A DNA stretch of 64,000 bases from Limiplasma sp031549415 (GCA_031549415.1 JAVBPU010000020.1:1-64000), one strand, 5' to 3'. Counted from the stretch's first letter, positions 7,681 through 16,460 are shown. Program-made: numbers and translations. Notes: a model not told the origin generated them from the sequence alone.

Positions 7681-10600
7681 TTACGCCTCCGCCGCAGGCT
7701 GCGAAAGCCCCTCCACCCTCTCCGCCAGCCGCCCCAGTACCTGTACCGCCAGCGCCAGCGCCCCGGCCCCATCCAGCCCCGGCTGCCGCAGCATCAGCTC
7801 CGGGGCTTTTTTGCCGCCAAACAGCAGGCGGGGGTCGGTTTCGCCCAGGGCCTGGTACAGGGCCGCCGGGTCCGGCAGGAAGGCCGGGTCCAGCTTCAGG
7901 TGGATGCCGTCCGGCCGCAGGAACAGGTGACTGCCCCCCAGCCTTCGGGTGATGGCCCGCAGATGGGCAATGTCCATCAGGGTTTGCACCGGGGCGGGGA
8001 TGTCGCCAAAACGGTCCAGCAGCTCGTCCTGGATGTCGCCGCGGGCGGCGGCGCTGTCAATCATGGCGATGCGCTTGTAGACCTCGATGCGAAGGAGGTC
8101 TTGGGAAATATACGTTTCCGGCAGGTAGGCGTCCACCGCCAGCTCGATGCGGGTGTCCAGCTCCTTTTCCGGCAGGATGCCCTGGACCTCGCCCACAGAC
8201 TGCTCCAGCAGCTTCAAATACATGTCGTACCCCACGGCGGACAGATGCCCGTGCTGCTGGGGGCCCAGCACGTCCCCGGCCCCGCGGATTTCCAAATCCC
8301 GCATGGCGATGCGGTAGCCCGCCCCAAACTCCGTAAACTCCCGGATGGCGGAGAGCCGCTTGTCCGCCGTCTCCGTCAGCAGCTTGTGCTGCCTGGTGGT
8401 GAAGTAGGCGTAGGCCTGGCGGCTGGACCGGCCCACCCGGCCCCGGATCTGGTACAGCTGGGACAGGCCGAACCGGTCCGCGTCAAAGACGATCAGCGTG
8501 TTGGCCTCGGGCACGTCCAGGCCGCTTTCGATGATGGTGGTGCACAGCAGCACGTCATAGGCCCCGGCGTAGAAGTCCAGCATCACGTCCTCCAGGGCGT
8601 TTTCCCGCATCTGGCCGTGGGCAATGCCGATGCGGGCCTCCGGCACCAGGGCTTGCAGCCGGGCGTGCATCTGCTCGATGGAGCGGACCCGGTTGTAGAG
8701 AAAATACACCTGGCCGCCACGGGCCAGCTCCCGGCGGATGGCCTCCGCCGCCAGGGCGTCGCTAAATTCCACCACGTAGGTTTTCACCGGCAGCCGTTCC
8801 TCCGGCGGGGTTTCCAGCAGGCTCATGTCCCGGATGCCCGCCATGGACATGTGCAGGGTCCGGGGAATGGGGGTGGCCGTGAGGGTGAGCACGTCCACCC
8901 GGGTTTTGAAATGCTTGATGCTCTCCTTGTGGCTGACCCCGAAGCGGTGCTCCTCGTCGATGACCAGCAGCCCCAGGTCCTTGAAGGCCACGTCCTTGGC
9001 CAGCAGCCGGTGGGTGCCTACGATCAGGTCAATCTGGCCCTGTTTCAGCTTTTCCAAAATGGCCTTCTGTTCCTTGACGCTGCGGAAGCGGCTGAGCATC
9101 TCCACCGTCACCGGGAACCCCGCAAAGCGCTTGCGAATGGTGTTGTAGTGCTGCTGCACCAAAATGGTGGTGGGGGCCAGTAGGGCCACCTGCTTGCCCT
9201 CGATGACGGCCTTGAAGGCCGCCCGCAGGGCCACCTCGGTTTTGCCGTAGCCCACGTCCCCGCAGAGCAGCCGGTCCATATTCCTTTCGGACTCCATGTC
9301 CTTTTCAATGTCCGCCACGCTTTGGGCCTGGTCCTGGGTCAGCTCGTAGGGGAACACGTCCTCAAACTCCCGCTGCCAGGGGGTGTCCTTGGAAAAGGCG
9401 TAGCCCGTCAGCTGGCGGCGCTTGGCGTACAACTCCGCCAGGTCAAAGGCCAGGGTTTTGAGGCCCTCCTTCACCTTGCTCTTTTGGCGGCCCCATTCCG
9501 CGCCCCCCAGCCGGTTCAGCTTGGGGGCCCCGTGCTCCGCGCCGATGAACTTTTGCACCCGGTCAAACTGGTCCGTGGGCACGTACAGCTTGTCCGTGCC
9601 CGCAAAGTGGATGAGCAAATACTCCCGGGTGATCCCTTCGCTTTGCATGCGGGTGATGCCCTGGTACTGGCCCACCCCGTGGAAGTCGTGGACCACATAG
9701 TCCCCGGGGGCCAGGTCCGTAAAGGAGGCGATCCGCTCCCCGGCGTTGCTTTTTTTCCGGGCCCGCTGGTAGGCGGTGCCGTACACATCCGTGTCGCTGA
9801 CCAGGCAGAGCCTAGCCGCAGGATGCAAGAAGCCCTTGGCGTAGGCCACCGGCAGCAGGGCCACCTCCCCCAATGTCAGGTTATGGTCCAGCCGGTCCGC
9901 GTAGACGCTGGGCATGCCCTGCTCCGCCAGGGCCTTTTGCAGGCGCTTGCCCCGGTTCTCGCCCCCGGTCAAAATCACCACGGCGCAGCCCTGGGCCTTC
10001 CACTGGGCGATGTCCCGGGCCAGGGGTTCCAGGCGGCTTTGGTAGGGCATCACCGGGTGGGTGTCCAGGGCCAGGGCGGTGGTGGGGCGCAGACGGCCCA
10101 GGCCTTGCTTCAATTCCGACAGGGCCACCAGCGGATGGGCTTCCAGGGTTTTGAGAATGGGCTCGTAGGGGTAGAGCAGCGCCTGCTGGGCCGGGGCCGC
10201 GTCCCGGCGGCGCAGGGCGGATTCGTACTCCTCCTGAAAGGCGTCCAGCCGCGCCTGGACCCGGGAGGCATACTGCTCCGGCTGGTCACAAAGAATGATG
10301 GGGTTTTGCAGGTAGCTGAGCACCGGGGTGGTGGTCTCGCACAGCACGTTCATCCACATGGGGCCGTTGCGCAGGGGGTGCCCCGCCCGGAGGCGGGCCG
10401 GGGCGTCCGCCAGGTGGGGGGGCAGGCGAGAGGGGCTTTCGGCCTCGTCTGGGCCTTCCCTTTCAGACCTCAACGGGCTTTCCGTTTCATAGCCGACCGG
10501 GGCTTGCTTGGCAGAGCCTGCCGGGGCTTGCTTAGCAGAGCCTAGCGGGGCTTGCTTAGCAAGGCTCGCTTTGCTTTCGCCGGGCATGTGTCCCAGGGCC

Positions 10601-11541
10601 TTGGCGCTTGGCCCCTGTTCCCGCTCCTTTTTCTTGGCGCTTTGCTCCAAGGCCTCCTGGATTTCCAGGGCGTCCAGCTGGGAGAGGAACAGGTCCAAAT
10701 CATCCGGGGGCAAAGCGGGCACGCCGGGGGCCCCGGGGATGCCCCGGGGGTCCGCGCCCTCCAAAGAGGGCTGCTGCGAAAGGGCCGCTTCCAGCCGCCG
10801 GGCCGCCCCCTCCGGGTCCAACACCAGGCATTCCGCCGCCGGGGGCAGCAGCGCCGCCCGGACCCGGCCCGTGCTCCGCTGGCTGATGCAGTCAAAGCTG
10901 CGCAAATTGTCCACCGTGTCGCCCCAAAACTCGATGCGAAGGGCCTCCGGGCTATGGGGGGGGAACACGTCCACCAGGTTGCCCCGCTGGCCGCACTGGC
11001 CCCGGCCCTCCACCAGGGCCACCCGCTCGTACCCGGCGGAAAGCAGGTCTTGCAGCAGCTTTTCGGGCCGCAGGGCCGCCCCCTCGGATACCTCCACCGT
11101 GGCCCCCAGGAAGGCTTCCCCCGGCAGGCAGCGGTCCATCAGGCTTTCCACAGGCAGGCACAGCAGCTTTACCTGGTTCTGGGTCATGGCAAACAGCGCG
11201 GAGAGCCGCTGCCAGGTGCTTTCCTGGCTGGCCGCCGCCCGGCTGAACAGCAATTCCCTGGGCGGCAGCAGGGCATAGCCCTCCCCAAAGAGCCGGGTCA
11301 AATCCTGGGCCTGCTTGGCCGCCGTCAGCTCCGTGGGGGACACCAGCACCACGGGCCGCCCGGTTTTGTGTTGCAGCGCCGCCGCCAAAAAAGCCCGCTC
11401 GCCCTCGGTGACCCCCGTCAGGGCCACGCAGGGGGGCGGGGTTGGATGGGCTTGTGGGCCTGGCGGGGGGGCTTGTAGCGCTTCCAGCAGCCGGTCCCAT
11501 TCGGCCAGGCCCTGGTAGGCGGTGAAAAGGCCTTCGTTCAA
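7681..11541 (-). CDS. mfd: Transcription-repair coupling factor Mfd
   Basis: A 1286-aa superfamily 2 translocase that dislodges RNA polymerase stalled at DNA lesions and recruits UvrA. The N-terminal third is the degenerate UvrB-like module. The RNA-polymerase-interaction domain begins near residue 611 (GDYVVHDFHGVGQYQG). The translocase carries Walker A GDVGYGKTE near 761 and the DEEH box (VIDEEHRFG) near 860; the C-terminal TRCF domain is complete. It is longer than the usual ~1150-1180 aa because of a low-complexity, charged and repeat-bearing insertion at about residues 295-385. The start overlaps the end of pth by 4 bp, so the pair is cotranscribed. Confidence 0.97.
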   Translation of the reverse strand: MNEGLFTAYQGLAEWDRLLEALQAPPPGPQAHPTPPPCVALTGVTEGERAFLAAALQHKTGRPVVLVSPTELTAAKQAQDLTRLFGEGYALLPPRELLFSRAAASQESTWQRLSALFAMTQNQVKLLCLPVESLMDRCLPGEAFLGATVEVSEGAALRPEKLLQDLLSAGYERVALVEGRGQCGQRGNLVDVFPPHSPEALRIEFWGDTVDNLRSFDCISQRSTGRVRAALLPPAAECLVLDPEGAARRLEAALSQQPSLEGADPRGIPGAPGVPALPPDDLDLFLSQLDALEIQEALEQSAKKKEREQGPSAKALGHMPGESKASLAKQAPLGSAKQAPAGSAKQAPVGYETESPLRSEREGPDEAESPSRLPPHLADAPARLRAGHPLRNGPMWMNVLCETTTPVLSYLQNPIILCDQPEQYASRVQARLDAFQEEYESALRRRDAAPAQQALLYPYEPILKTLEAHPLVALSELKQGLGRLRPTTALALDTHPVMPYQSRLEPLARDIAQWKAQGCAVVILTGGENRGKRLQKALAEQGMPSVYADRLDHNLTLGEVALLPVAYAKGFLHPAARLCLVSDTDVYGTAYQRARKKSNAGERIASFTDLAPGDYVVHDFHGVGQYQGITRMQSEGITREYLLIHFAGTDKLYVPTDQFDRVQKFIGAEHGAPKLNRLGGAEWGRQKSKVKEGLKTLAFDLAELYAKRRQLTGYAFSKDTPWQREFEDVFPYELTQDQAQSVADIEKDMESERNMDRLLCGDVGYGKTEVALRAAFKAVIEGKQVALLAPTTILVQQHYNTIRKRFAGFPVTVEMLSRFRSVKEQKAILEKLKQGQIDLIVGTHRLLAKDVAFKDLGLLVIDEEHRFGVSHKESIKHFKTRVDVLTLTATPIPRTLHMSMAGIRDMSLLETPPEERLPVKTYVVEFSDALAAEAIRRELARGGQVYFLYNRVRSIEQMHARLQALVPEARIGIAHGQMRENALEDVMLDFYAGAYDVLLCTTIIESGLDVPEANTLIVFDADRFGLSQLYQIRGRVGRSSRQAYAYFTTRQHKLLTETADKRLSAIREFTEFGAGYRIAMRDLEIRGAGDVLGPQQHGHLSAVGYDMYLKLLEQSVGEVQGILPEKELDTRIELAVDAYLPETYISQDLLRIEVYKRIAMIDSAAARGDIQDELLDRFGDIPAPVQTLMDIAHLRAITRRLGGSHLFLRPDGIHLKLDPAFLPDPAALYQALGETDPRLLFGGKKAPELMLRQPGLDGAGALALAVQVLGRLAERVEGLSQPAAEA
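10499..10570 (-). repeat. Three 24-bp tandem repeats inside mfd
   Basis: Units start at 10499, 10523 and 10547, each beginning GGGGCTTGCTT on the plus strand. In frame they encode an 8-residue repeat (AKQAP-L/A/V-GS). They lie in the mfd insertion absent from typical homologues and account for part of the extra length. Confidence 0.85.
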
Positions 11542-12179
11542 GGGGTATCGCCCTCCTCTTTGGGGAGAATGGCCTGGGGCGCGGGGGCGGGGGGTTTGGG
11601 GGCTTTCTTGGGATTATACCGCAGCATGGCGCTTTCGATGCCGGTTTCCACAAAGGCGATGGCCGCCTCCGCCGCCAGGGAATAGGCGTCGTAGGCCACC
11701 TGGCGCTCCTCCTTGGTGTTGTAATGGCTTAGCACCCAGTCCGCCAAATCGTATTCCGGCGGGCAGCCCCCCACCCCCACCCGGATGCGGGGAAAATTCT
11801 GGGTGCCCAGGCAGCCGATGATGCTCCGCATGCCATTATGGGTGCCCGCGCTGCCCTCCCGCCGGATGCGCAGCACCCCGGGCGGCAGGTCAACATCGTC
11901 ATAGATCACCAGCAGCCGGGCAGGCTCCACCCGGTACCAGCGCAGCAGGGCCTGCACCGCCTCGCCGCTCAAATTCATATAGGTTTGGGGCGCGGCCAGG
12001 ATGACCCGGTGGGGCCCCAGGCCGCACTCGCCCACCAGGGCCCGGCACTTGGTTTTGCGGATGGGGCAGGACAGCTTGGCGGACAAAAAAGCCAGCACAT
12101 CAAAGCCCACGTTGTGCCGGGAATGCTCGTACTTGGGGCCGGGGTTGCCCAGGCCCACGATGAGGGTGGTATTTGGCAT
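11538..12179 (-). CDS. pth: Peptidyl-tRNA hydrolase
   Basis: A 213-aa cytosolic esterase that releases tRNA from prematurely dropped peptidyl-tRNA. The family signature GLGNPGPKYEHSRHNVGF sits at residues 9-26, including the catalytic histidine in RHNVG, and VIYDDVDLPPG carries the conserved aspartates. The C-terminus has a short extension rich in proline and lysine. ATG at 12179 follows AAAGGAGG. The stop overlaps the mfd start; pth-mfd linkage is common in Bacillota. Confidence 0.96.
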   Translation of the reverse strand: MPNTTLIVGLGNPGPKYEHSRHNVGFDVLAFLSAKLSCPIRKTKCRALVGECGLGPHRVILAAPQTYMNLSGEAVQALLRWYRVEPARLLVIYDDVDLPPGVLRIRREGSAGTHNGMRSIIGCLGTQNFPRIRVGVGGCPPEYDLADWVLSHYNTKEERQVAYDAYSLAAEAAIAFVETGIESAMLRYNPKKAPKPPAPAPQAILPKEEGDTP

Positions 12180-12273
12180 GGGGTGTGACCTCCTTTGGAA
12201 CGCCCCTCATCATAGCACATTTGGGGGAAAATGGGTAGGGTGGGGGCGGAGGATCGGGCGTGGGCGGCGCGGA

Positions 12274-12302
12274 TTGACGGCTCGGCAAAAAAAGGGCATA
12301 CT
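12274..12302 (+). promoter_or_regulatory. Probable sigma-A promoter of the TPR gene
   Basis: TTGACG at 12274-12279 and CATACT at 12297-12302 are separated by 17 bp, about 70 bp upstream of the TPR-protein start. Confidence 0.5.
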
Positions 12303-12374
12303 AGGGCCATAGCATTTTTTCTCGAACCGGCAAAAGCAATGCATCATCACATCCTCAAAAGGAGGCAAGCCTTG

Positions 12375-13460
12375 ATGAAAAGGGCGTTGGCGTGGGTATT
12401 GGGGTTGGTTTTGGCGCTGGAAATGGGGATGGCCTGGTGGCCCGCCCTGCCCTCCGCCCTGGGGGAAGAGGGAGGGCTCTCGCTTAGCCAGATGGCGGAC
12501 AAAGCCTTGGACCTGTGGATAGACAATGATTTTGACGGGGCTGTTACCCTGCTCATCAAGGCCATGGAAAGTGATCCTGACAACAACGGTTCGTCGGTGA
12601 TTGTTTTGAGCTACATGTGCGCTCGTTTGGAGCAAGACTATATGGAGAGCTCTTACCTCCTGAGGGCCATGGGGTTTACTGGGGACCGGTATGTGCTTCT
12701 GAAGGCGAAAGCGTTCAGGGACTACTTCCAAGGAAGCTATCCAGAGGCGGAGCAGGCTTATACCCAGGCCATAGAGGTGGCGCCAAAGGACCAGCTTTCT
12801 GATCTATATATGCGCCGGGGCGACGCCTATTTTATGCTGGACGACTTTGAAAAGGCCCTGGGAGACATGGCCCATGCCCTGGTGTGGGACGAAGGAAATG
12901 AACAGGCGGCCATGGGGCGCAAGCTGGCGCTGGAAGGCCTGGGCCGCAGCCAGCCCATGCCGGACATCACCCAGCTGGAGACGCCGTTGGACAGCCCAAA
13001 AAAGGAGGCTTATGCGGCCTTTTGGGGCGTGGAGGTCCCGGCTTTTCAGGCGGAGATCATCCGGCTCCAGGCGGAGTACCAGCAGGCCGGGCTGCCCGCC
13101 AAGGGCTTTTCGGGCCCGATGCTGCAACGCAACGCGGATGGACAAGATGTTGTGTTCTATTCCCTGGTCCCGGGGGTGCAGGTGGCTGTGTTTCTCACCC
13201 CGGAGCGGCAGGCGAAGTTCTACCTGCTGTCGGTGGCGTACGACAGTGTGATGTACCCCTATACGGCCAAGCTGGCCAATGCTTTTTTAAGAGCCATGTA
13301 CGGCGGGGAGGCCCCCATAGCCTACGAGAACCTAAAGCGCGCCCGGTACGCCAAGCGTCGCGGGCAGGACTTGCACTTTCAGGCGGCGGGCACGGGGGAT
13401 GTGCTGAAACTGTATTTCACGGAGAATGCGGAAGTGTTGGTGGTGGCCCTGGGAGAGTAG
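12375..13460 (+). CDS. Exported TPR-repeat protein
   Basis: A 361-aa protein with a Sec signal peptide (MKRALAWVLGLVLALEMGMAWW, cleavage probably after SALGEE). Several degenerate tetratricopeptide repeats follow, for example the segments around residues 45-80, 110-145 (AEQAYTQAIEVAPKDQLSD) and 145-180 (YFMLDDFEKALGDMAHALVW). The C-terminal half is a separate, unrecognised alpha/beta-looking domain. ATG at 12375 follows GGAGG by 9 nt. A role as an extracytoplasmic scaffold is inference only. Confidence 0.82.
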   Translation: MKRALAWVLGLVLALEMGMAWWPALPSALGEEGGLSLSQMADKALDLWIDNDFDGAVTLLIKAMESDPDNNGSSVIVLSYMCARLEQDYMESSYLLRAMGFTGDRYVLLKAKAFRDYFQGSYPEAEQAYTQAIEVAPKDQLSDLYMRRGDAYFMLDDFEKALGDMAHALVWDEGNEQAAMGRKLALEGLGRSQPMPDITQLETPLDSPKKEAYAAFWGVEVPAFQAEIIRLQAEYQQAGLPAKGFSGPMLQRNADGQDVVFYSLVPGVQVAVFLTPERQAKFYLLSVAYDSVMYPYTAKLANAFLRAMYGGEAPIAYENLKRARYAKRRGQDLHFQAAGTGDVLKLYFTENAEVLVVALGE

Positions 13461-13477
13461 GATCAGGCGCTTCATGC

Positions 13478-13522
13478 AACGGCCTGCCGCGGCTTGCTGC
13501 CGATGCGGTAGGCCGTTTTTTT
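13478..13522 (+). terminator. Rho-independent terminator of the TPR gene
   Basis: Stem ACGGCCTGCCGC (13479-13490) pairs with GCGGTAGGCCGT (13505-13516), one mismatch, followed by a run of T to 13522. Confidence 0.8.
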
Positions 13523-13543
13523 CATGCTCCGGCGGCAGGGCGC

Positions 13544-13577
13544 AAAAAGCCGCCCCGGCCAGCGGCTTGGGGGCGGC
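13544..13577 (-). terminator. Rho-independent terminator of the DUF3052 gene
   Basis: On the minus strand GCCGCCCC pairs with GGGGCGGC and is followed by TTTTT, just past the stop of the 133-aa gene. Confidence 0.7.
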
Positions 13578-13599
13578 CTGCGCGGCCCTTGGGGGCGGG

Positions 13600-14001
13600 T
13601 CAGGCGCCTTTGTTGGGGCGCGCATAGGTCTCGCCGGGCACATTGGCCACAAAGCGAAGCGCGGACCAGGTTTCATCCAAAGCCACCTGCGCCACCGGAT
13701 GGATGCCGTGGGGGATGGACAGGTCCCAAAGGCTATCGCGGTGGATGTCCGGCTTGTTTTTACCGGAGGCCTTGGGATAGGAGAGCCAAAACAGGCCGCC
13801 GGGTTTGACCTGGGCCATGGCGGCTTCCAGGCGGGCCTCAAACTGTTCCCGGCTGGAAACAAACAGATGGACAAAATCCGCTCGCTGCCCCTCGGCGGGG
13901 GCCTGGGTGTCCGCCAGGGCCGGGTAGCCCTCCGGCGGATACAGCACCAGCGCGGTCATACCGGGCTTGATGCGGAGCTTTTTGGCAATGGTCGGTTCCA
14001 T
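13600..14001 (-). CDS. DUF3052-family protein
   Basis: A 133-aa soluble protein. The pattern KKLRIKPGMTALVLYPPEGY at the N-terminus, DFVHLFVSSREQFEARL and KPGGLFWLSYPK in the middle, and DETWSALRF near the end match what I know of the DUF3052 family, a small Rossmann-like fold reminiscent of methyltransferases without a visible SAM motif. No biochemical role is known to me. It is monocistronic with its own terminator. Confidence 0.75.
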   Translation of the reverse strand: MEPTIAKKLRIKPGMTALVLYPPEGYPALADTQAPAEGQRADFVHLFVSSREQFEARLEAAMAQVKPGGLFWLSYPKASGKNKPDIHRDSLWDLSIPHGIHPVAQVALDETWSALRFVANVPGETYARPNKGA

Positions 14002-14404
14002 GGATCATTCCCCCTTGCCTGTATTGTAGCCTATTTAGGCCGGAGGGGCAATGGGGGGATGCGCTGCCGGGGCGGGGGGCCTGGCGGGGCGGGGATGCGC
14101 TGCCAGGGCGGGGATGCGTTGCCAGGGCAGGGATGTGCTGCCAGGGCGGGGGGTCTGGCGGGGCCTGTTTTTTCAGAGGGGGGAACGCCAAAGGCCGGAG
14201 GCGCTCCCCCAAAGGCCGGGGGCGCTTTCTTTTTTGGGGGGAGCCGTCTTTTTCCCCCGCCTGTTGGCAAACAGGCTCCCTCCTCCTTACTTCCATATAT
14301 TACATGCATTCGCATGCGTGCATTTTGTTTTGTAACGCGTCTTATCAGGGATGGCACTGAAGACCGAAACACTTCGGGCCGAAAAAAACAAAAGGAGGTA
14401 CCCT
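14002..14404. other. GC-rich intergenic region with short tandem repeats
   Basis: About 400 bp without a gene. It contains the 19-bp tandem repeats at 14055-14147, two copies of an AAAGGCCGG-R-GGCGCT motif near 14190-14230, a short hairpin CCTGTT/AACAGG near 14262-14277, an imperfect palindrome around CGCATGCG near 14303-14322, and the ribosome-binding site of the SH3b gene. Confidence 0.6.
14055..14147. repeat. 19-bp tandem repeats
   Basis: The unit GGGGATGCGCTGCCAGGGC occurs at 14055-14073 (one mismatch) and then three times head to tail at 14091-14109, 14110-14128 and 14129-14147 with one or two changes each. It is non-coding on either strand as far as I can tell. Confidence 0.8.
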
Positions 14405-15343
14405 ATGTCTACACACAAGCAACCCACCCAACTGTACAAAAGATGTTTGACCCTGATGCTGGCGCTGATGGTCTGCGTAATGCCCCTGCTGGCCGCCCAA
14501 GCGGCGGCGCAGCCCAACACAAACGGCATGTCCTTTGGCCCCTATGGCGTGGTGAACCTGCGCGCCGCCGCTTCCACCGACGCCCGCATCCTGGCGAAGC
14601 TGTCCAACGGCGCTCGCCTGGAGGTGAAATGGGCGCTGAATGGCTGGTCCTACGTGCAGTCCGGCTCCATCAAGGGCTATATTGCCAGCCAGCTGGTGTA
14701 TCTGGATGGGGCCGCGCCCCTGGGCACGGCCTACGTATACACCCAAAACGGCGGCAACCTGAACGTTCGTTACACCGCTTCTTTGAGCGGAAAAATCCTG
14801 GGCAGCCTTCCCTTTGGCGCGCAGGTGACCGTGCTGGAGCAGCGCGTCGGCTGGACGCTGATCAAATCCGGCAAGCTGTGCGGCTATGTGGCTGCCAGCT
14901 ACCTTTCCAAGGACAGCAAGCCCCTGCCCGCCAAGCCCGATCCGGCGCCCAGCGCCACCAAGGGCGTCATCGTGGGCCTGCGGGCCGGTAGCTCCGTGAA
15001 CCTGCGGGCCAGCGCTTCCCTCAGCGCCCGCATTCTGGGCAACCTGTACAATGGCCAGCAGGTGGACATCCTGGGCCAGTCCGGTACTTTTTACAAAGTG
15101 AGGGCCCTGGGCCAGATCGGCTACATTGCCAAGGCCTATGTAAGCACCCTGATCGTGCCTATCGACCGGCCCACGCCGCCCGTGGTGGTGGACCCGGAAG
15201 TCACGCCCGCGGAAAAGGACCCCATCCCCACGACCCCTGAGGTGATCGTGCCCCCGGTGTCGGTGGACCCGGACCCCACCCCCGTGGAAAAGGACCCGGT
15301 TCCCACCACCCCCGAGGTGATCGTGCCTCCCATCATGCAGTAA
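14405..15343 (+). CDS. Exported protein with three SH3b domains
   Basis: A 312-aa secreted protein. The signal peptide ends near LLAAQAAA. Three bacterial SH3 (SH3b) domains follow at about residues 40-90 (VNLRAAASTDARILAKL), 115-165 (LNVRYTASLSGKILGSL) and 195-245 (VNLRASASLSARILGNL), each with the VNLR...S..I/L signature used in peptidoglycan binding. The C-terminus is two 25-residue repeats rich in Pro, Val, Asp and Lys, probably an extended spacer. ATG at 14405 follows AAAGGAGG by 7 nt. A cell-wall-associated role is a family-level inference; no catalytic domain is present. Confidence 0.87.
   Translation: MSTHKQPTQLYKRCLTLMLALMVCVMPLLAAQAAAQPNTNGMSFGPYGVVNLRAAASTDARILAKLSNGARLEVKWALNGWSYVQSGSIKGYIASQLVYLDGAAPLGTAYVYTQNGGNLNVRYTASLSGKILGSLPFGAQVTVLEQRVGWTLIKSGKLCGYVAASYLSKDSKPLPAKPDPAPSATKGVIVGLRAGSSVNLRASASLSARILGNLYNGQQVDILGQSGTFYKVRALGQIGYIAKAYVSTLIVPIDRPTPPVVVDPEVTPAEKDPIPTTPEVIVPPVSVDPDPTPVEKDPVPTTPEVIVPPIMQ
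15188..15337 (+). repeat. 75-bp tandem duplication coding the C-terminal tail
   Basis: Copy 1 (15188-15262) and copy 2 (15263-15337) are in frame and encode VDP..TP.EKDP.PTTPEVI-type repeats of 25 residues. Confidence 0.85.
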
Positions 15344-15366
15344 TTTCCGGATGGTTTGAACCACAA

Positions 15367-15397
15367 GGGGCTGCCGCAGTTGCGGCAGCCCTTTGTT
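15367..15397 (+). terminator. Rho-independent terminator of the SH3b gene
   Basis: GGGCTGCCGCA (15368-15378), loop GT, TGCGGCAGCCC (15381-15391), then a T-rich tail. The same GGGCTGCCGCA core recurs in the terminator at 63139-63176. Confidence 0.8.
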
Positions 15398-15415
15398 TGT
15401 CGCGAAACTCTTTTT

Positions 15416-15641
15416 GGAGGCTCCGCCTCCAAACCACCGCCAGGGCGTTGCCCTGGACCCTTTATTGGACCGTGTTTCACACGGTCCAAGACAGCCATAA
15501 AAAAATTTCACAAAATAAGGCTTTTTAGCAAGCTGGGAGCTGCCGCAGTTGCGGCCTCCCCCTTGTTGTCAAAAAAGATAGGGATGGATTGATGTTCACC
15601 GCGTGAAACGCGGTGAAAAAGGGGTTCAGGGCGAAGCCCTG
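15416..15641. repeat. Cluster of short perfect hairpins
   Basis: Successive palindromes: GGAGGCTCCGCCTCC (15416-15430), CCAGGGCGTTGCCCTGG (15440-15456), a 25-nt hairpin around GGACCGTGT/ACACGGTCC (15465-15489), an imperfect GGGAG..GCCGCA/TGCGGC..CTCCC hairpin (15535-15558), TTCACCGCGT/CGCGGTGAA (15595-15616 with one offset) and CAGGGCGAAGCCCTG (15627-15641). No gene is present. Confidence 0.75.
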
Positions 15642-16460
15642 GGCGGGGCACCGCCAACGAGTGCACCGGAGGGAAGCGCGTGCGCAGTGCGCACAGCCGC
15701 GTAGCGGCTAGCGACCCGAAGGTGTGAGCTTTGACAAGTGCGTGAACGGTAGTGAAACGCACGCCGATCAAAGCGAGGCCCAGTGGCAGCGTAGGGAAGC
15801 GTGTGCCCTGTGGGCACTTGGCGGCGTCAATGAGCGTGCGCCCTGTGGCGGCGTAGGGAAGCGTGTGCCCTGTGGGCACTTGGGCGAAGCCCAAAGCGCC
15901 CCGAAGCTGGGGGATGAGGCGAGCGCACAAGCGGCAGCGCAGTGCGCGACACCGAAGAGCCGGAACGCTTTGCCGAAGGCAAAAGCGAGTGGGAGCCGGG
16001 GCCTGAAGCAAGCAGCCGAACGGTAGTGAAGGCTGCGCAGACTGAAGGGCCGGGTCGAAGCCCAAAGCGCCCCGAAGCTGGGGGATGGGCACCGGAGGGA
16101 AGCGCACCGGAGGGAAGCGTGTGCGCAGTGCGCACAGCCGCGCAGCGGCTAGCGACCCGCAGGTGTGAGCTTTGACAAGTGCGTGAACGGCAGTGAAACG
16201 CACGCCGATCAAAGCGAGGCCCTGTGGACGCTTGGCGGCGCCAACGAGCGTGCGTCCTGTGGGCGCTTTGCCGAAGGCAAAAGCGAGTGAGAGCCGGGGC
16301 CTGAAGCAAGCAGCCGAACGGTAGTGAAGGCTGCGCTGACTGAAGGGCCGGAACGGAGCCCAAAGCGAATGAGAGCTGAGGCAGCGAGGCAGAGCGCAGG
16401 GCATGGTAGTGCCCCGCGCGACACCAAGCAACCGGGGCGGAGGCGAAGCCTCCACGAGCC
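15600..16460. repeat. Non-coding region of duplicated structured modules
   Basis: Four repeat families interleave. Module A: two 119-bp copies (15663-15781 and 16104-16222), about 95% identical. Module C: two 87-bp copies (15967-16053 and 16265-16351), two mismatches. Module E: two identical 32-bp copies (15885-15916 and 16056-16087). Module G: two 37-bp copies (15785-15821 and 15847-15883). Most units fold into short stems, such as TGTGCGCAGTGCGCACA and AGCCGCGCAGCGGCT. The same 13-nt loop GAACGG-Y-AGTGAA sits on stem GTGCGT/ACGCAC in module A and on GCAGCC/GGCTGC in module C. The minus-strand frame across it is open but is low-complexity and follows the repeats. A structured RNA or a palindromic-repeat island are both possible. 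Confidence 0.7.

Noticed and set aside
7618..9183. 521-aa plus-strand frame opposite mfd
   Set aside because: It is the His/Gln-rich shadow of the GC-rich mfd coding strand.
9322..10545. 407-aa plus-strand frame opposite mfd
   Set aside because: Antisense shadow; composition tracks the real codons of mfd.
15508..16455. 315-aa open frame on the minus strand across the repeat island
   Set aside because: It follows the duplicated modules, is low in complexity and rich in Ala, Leu, Arg and Pro with no domain or ribosome-binding site; other frames across the same repeats are also open.
15600..16460. CRISPR array
   Set aside because: Repeats are of several sizes, not evenly spaced with unique spacers, and no cas gene is present.
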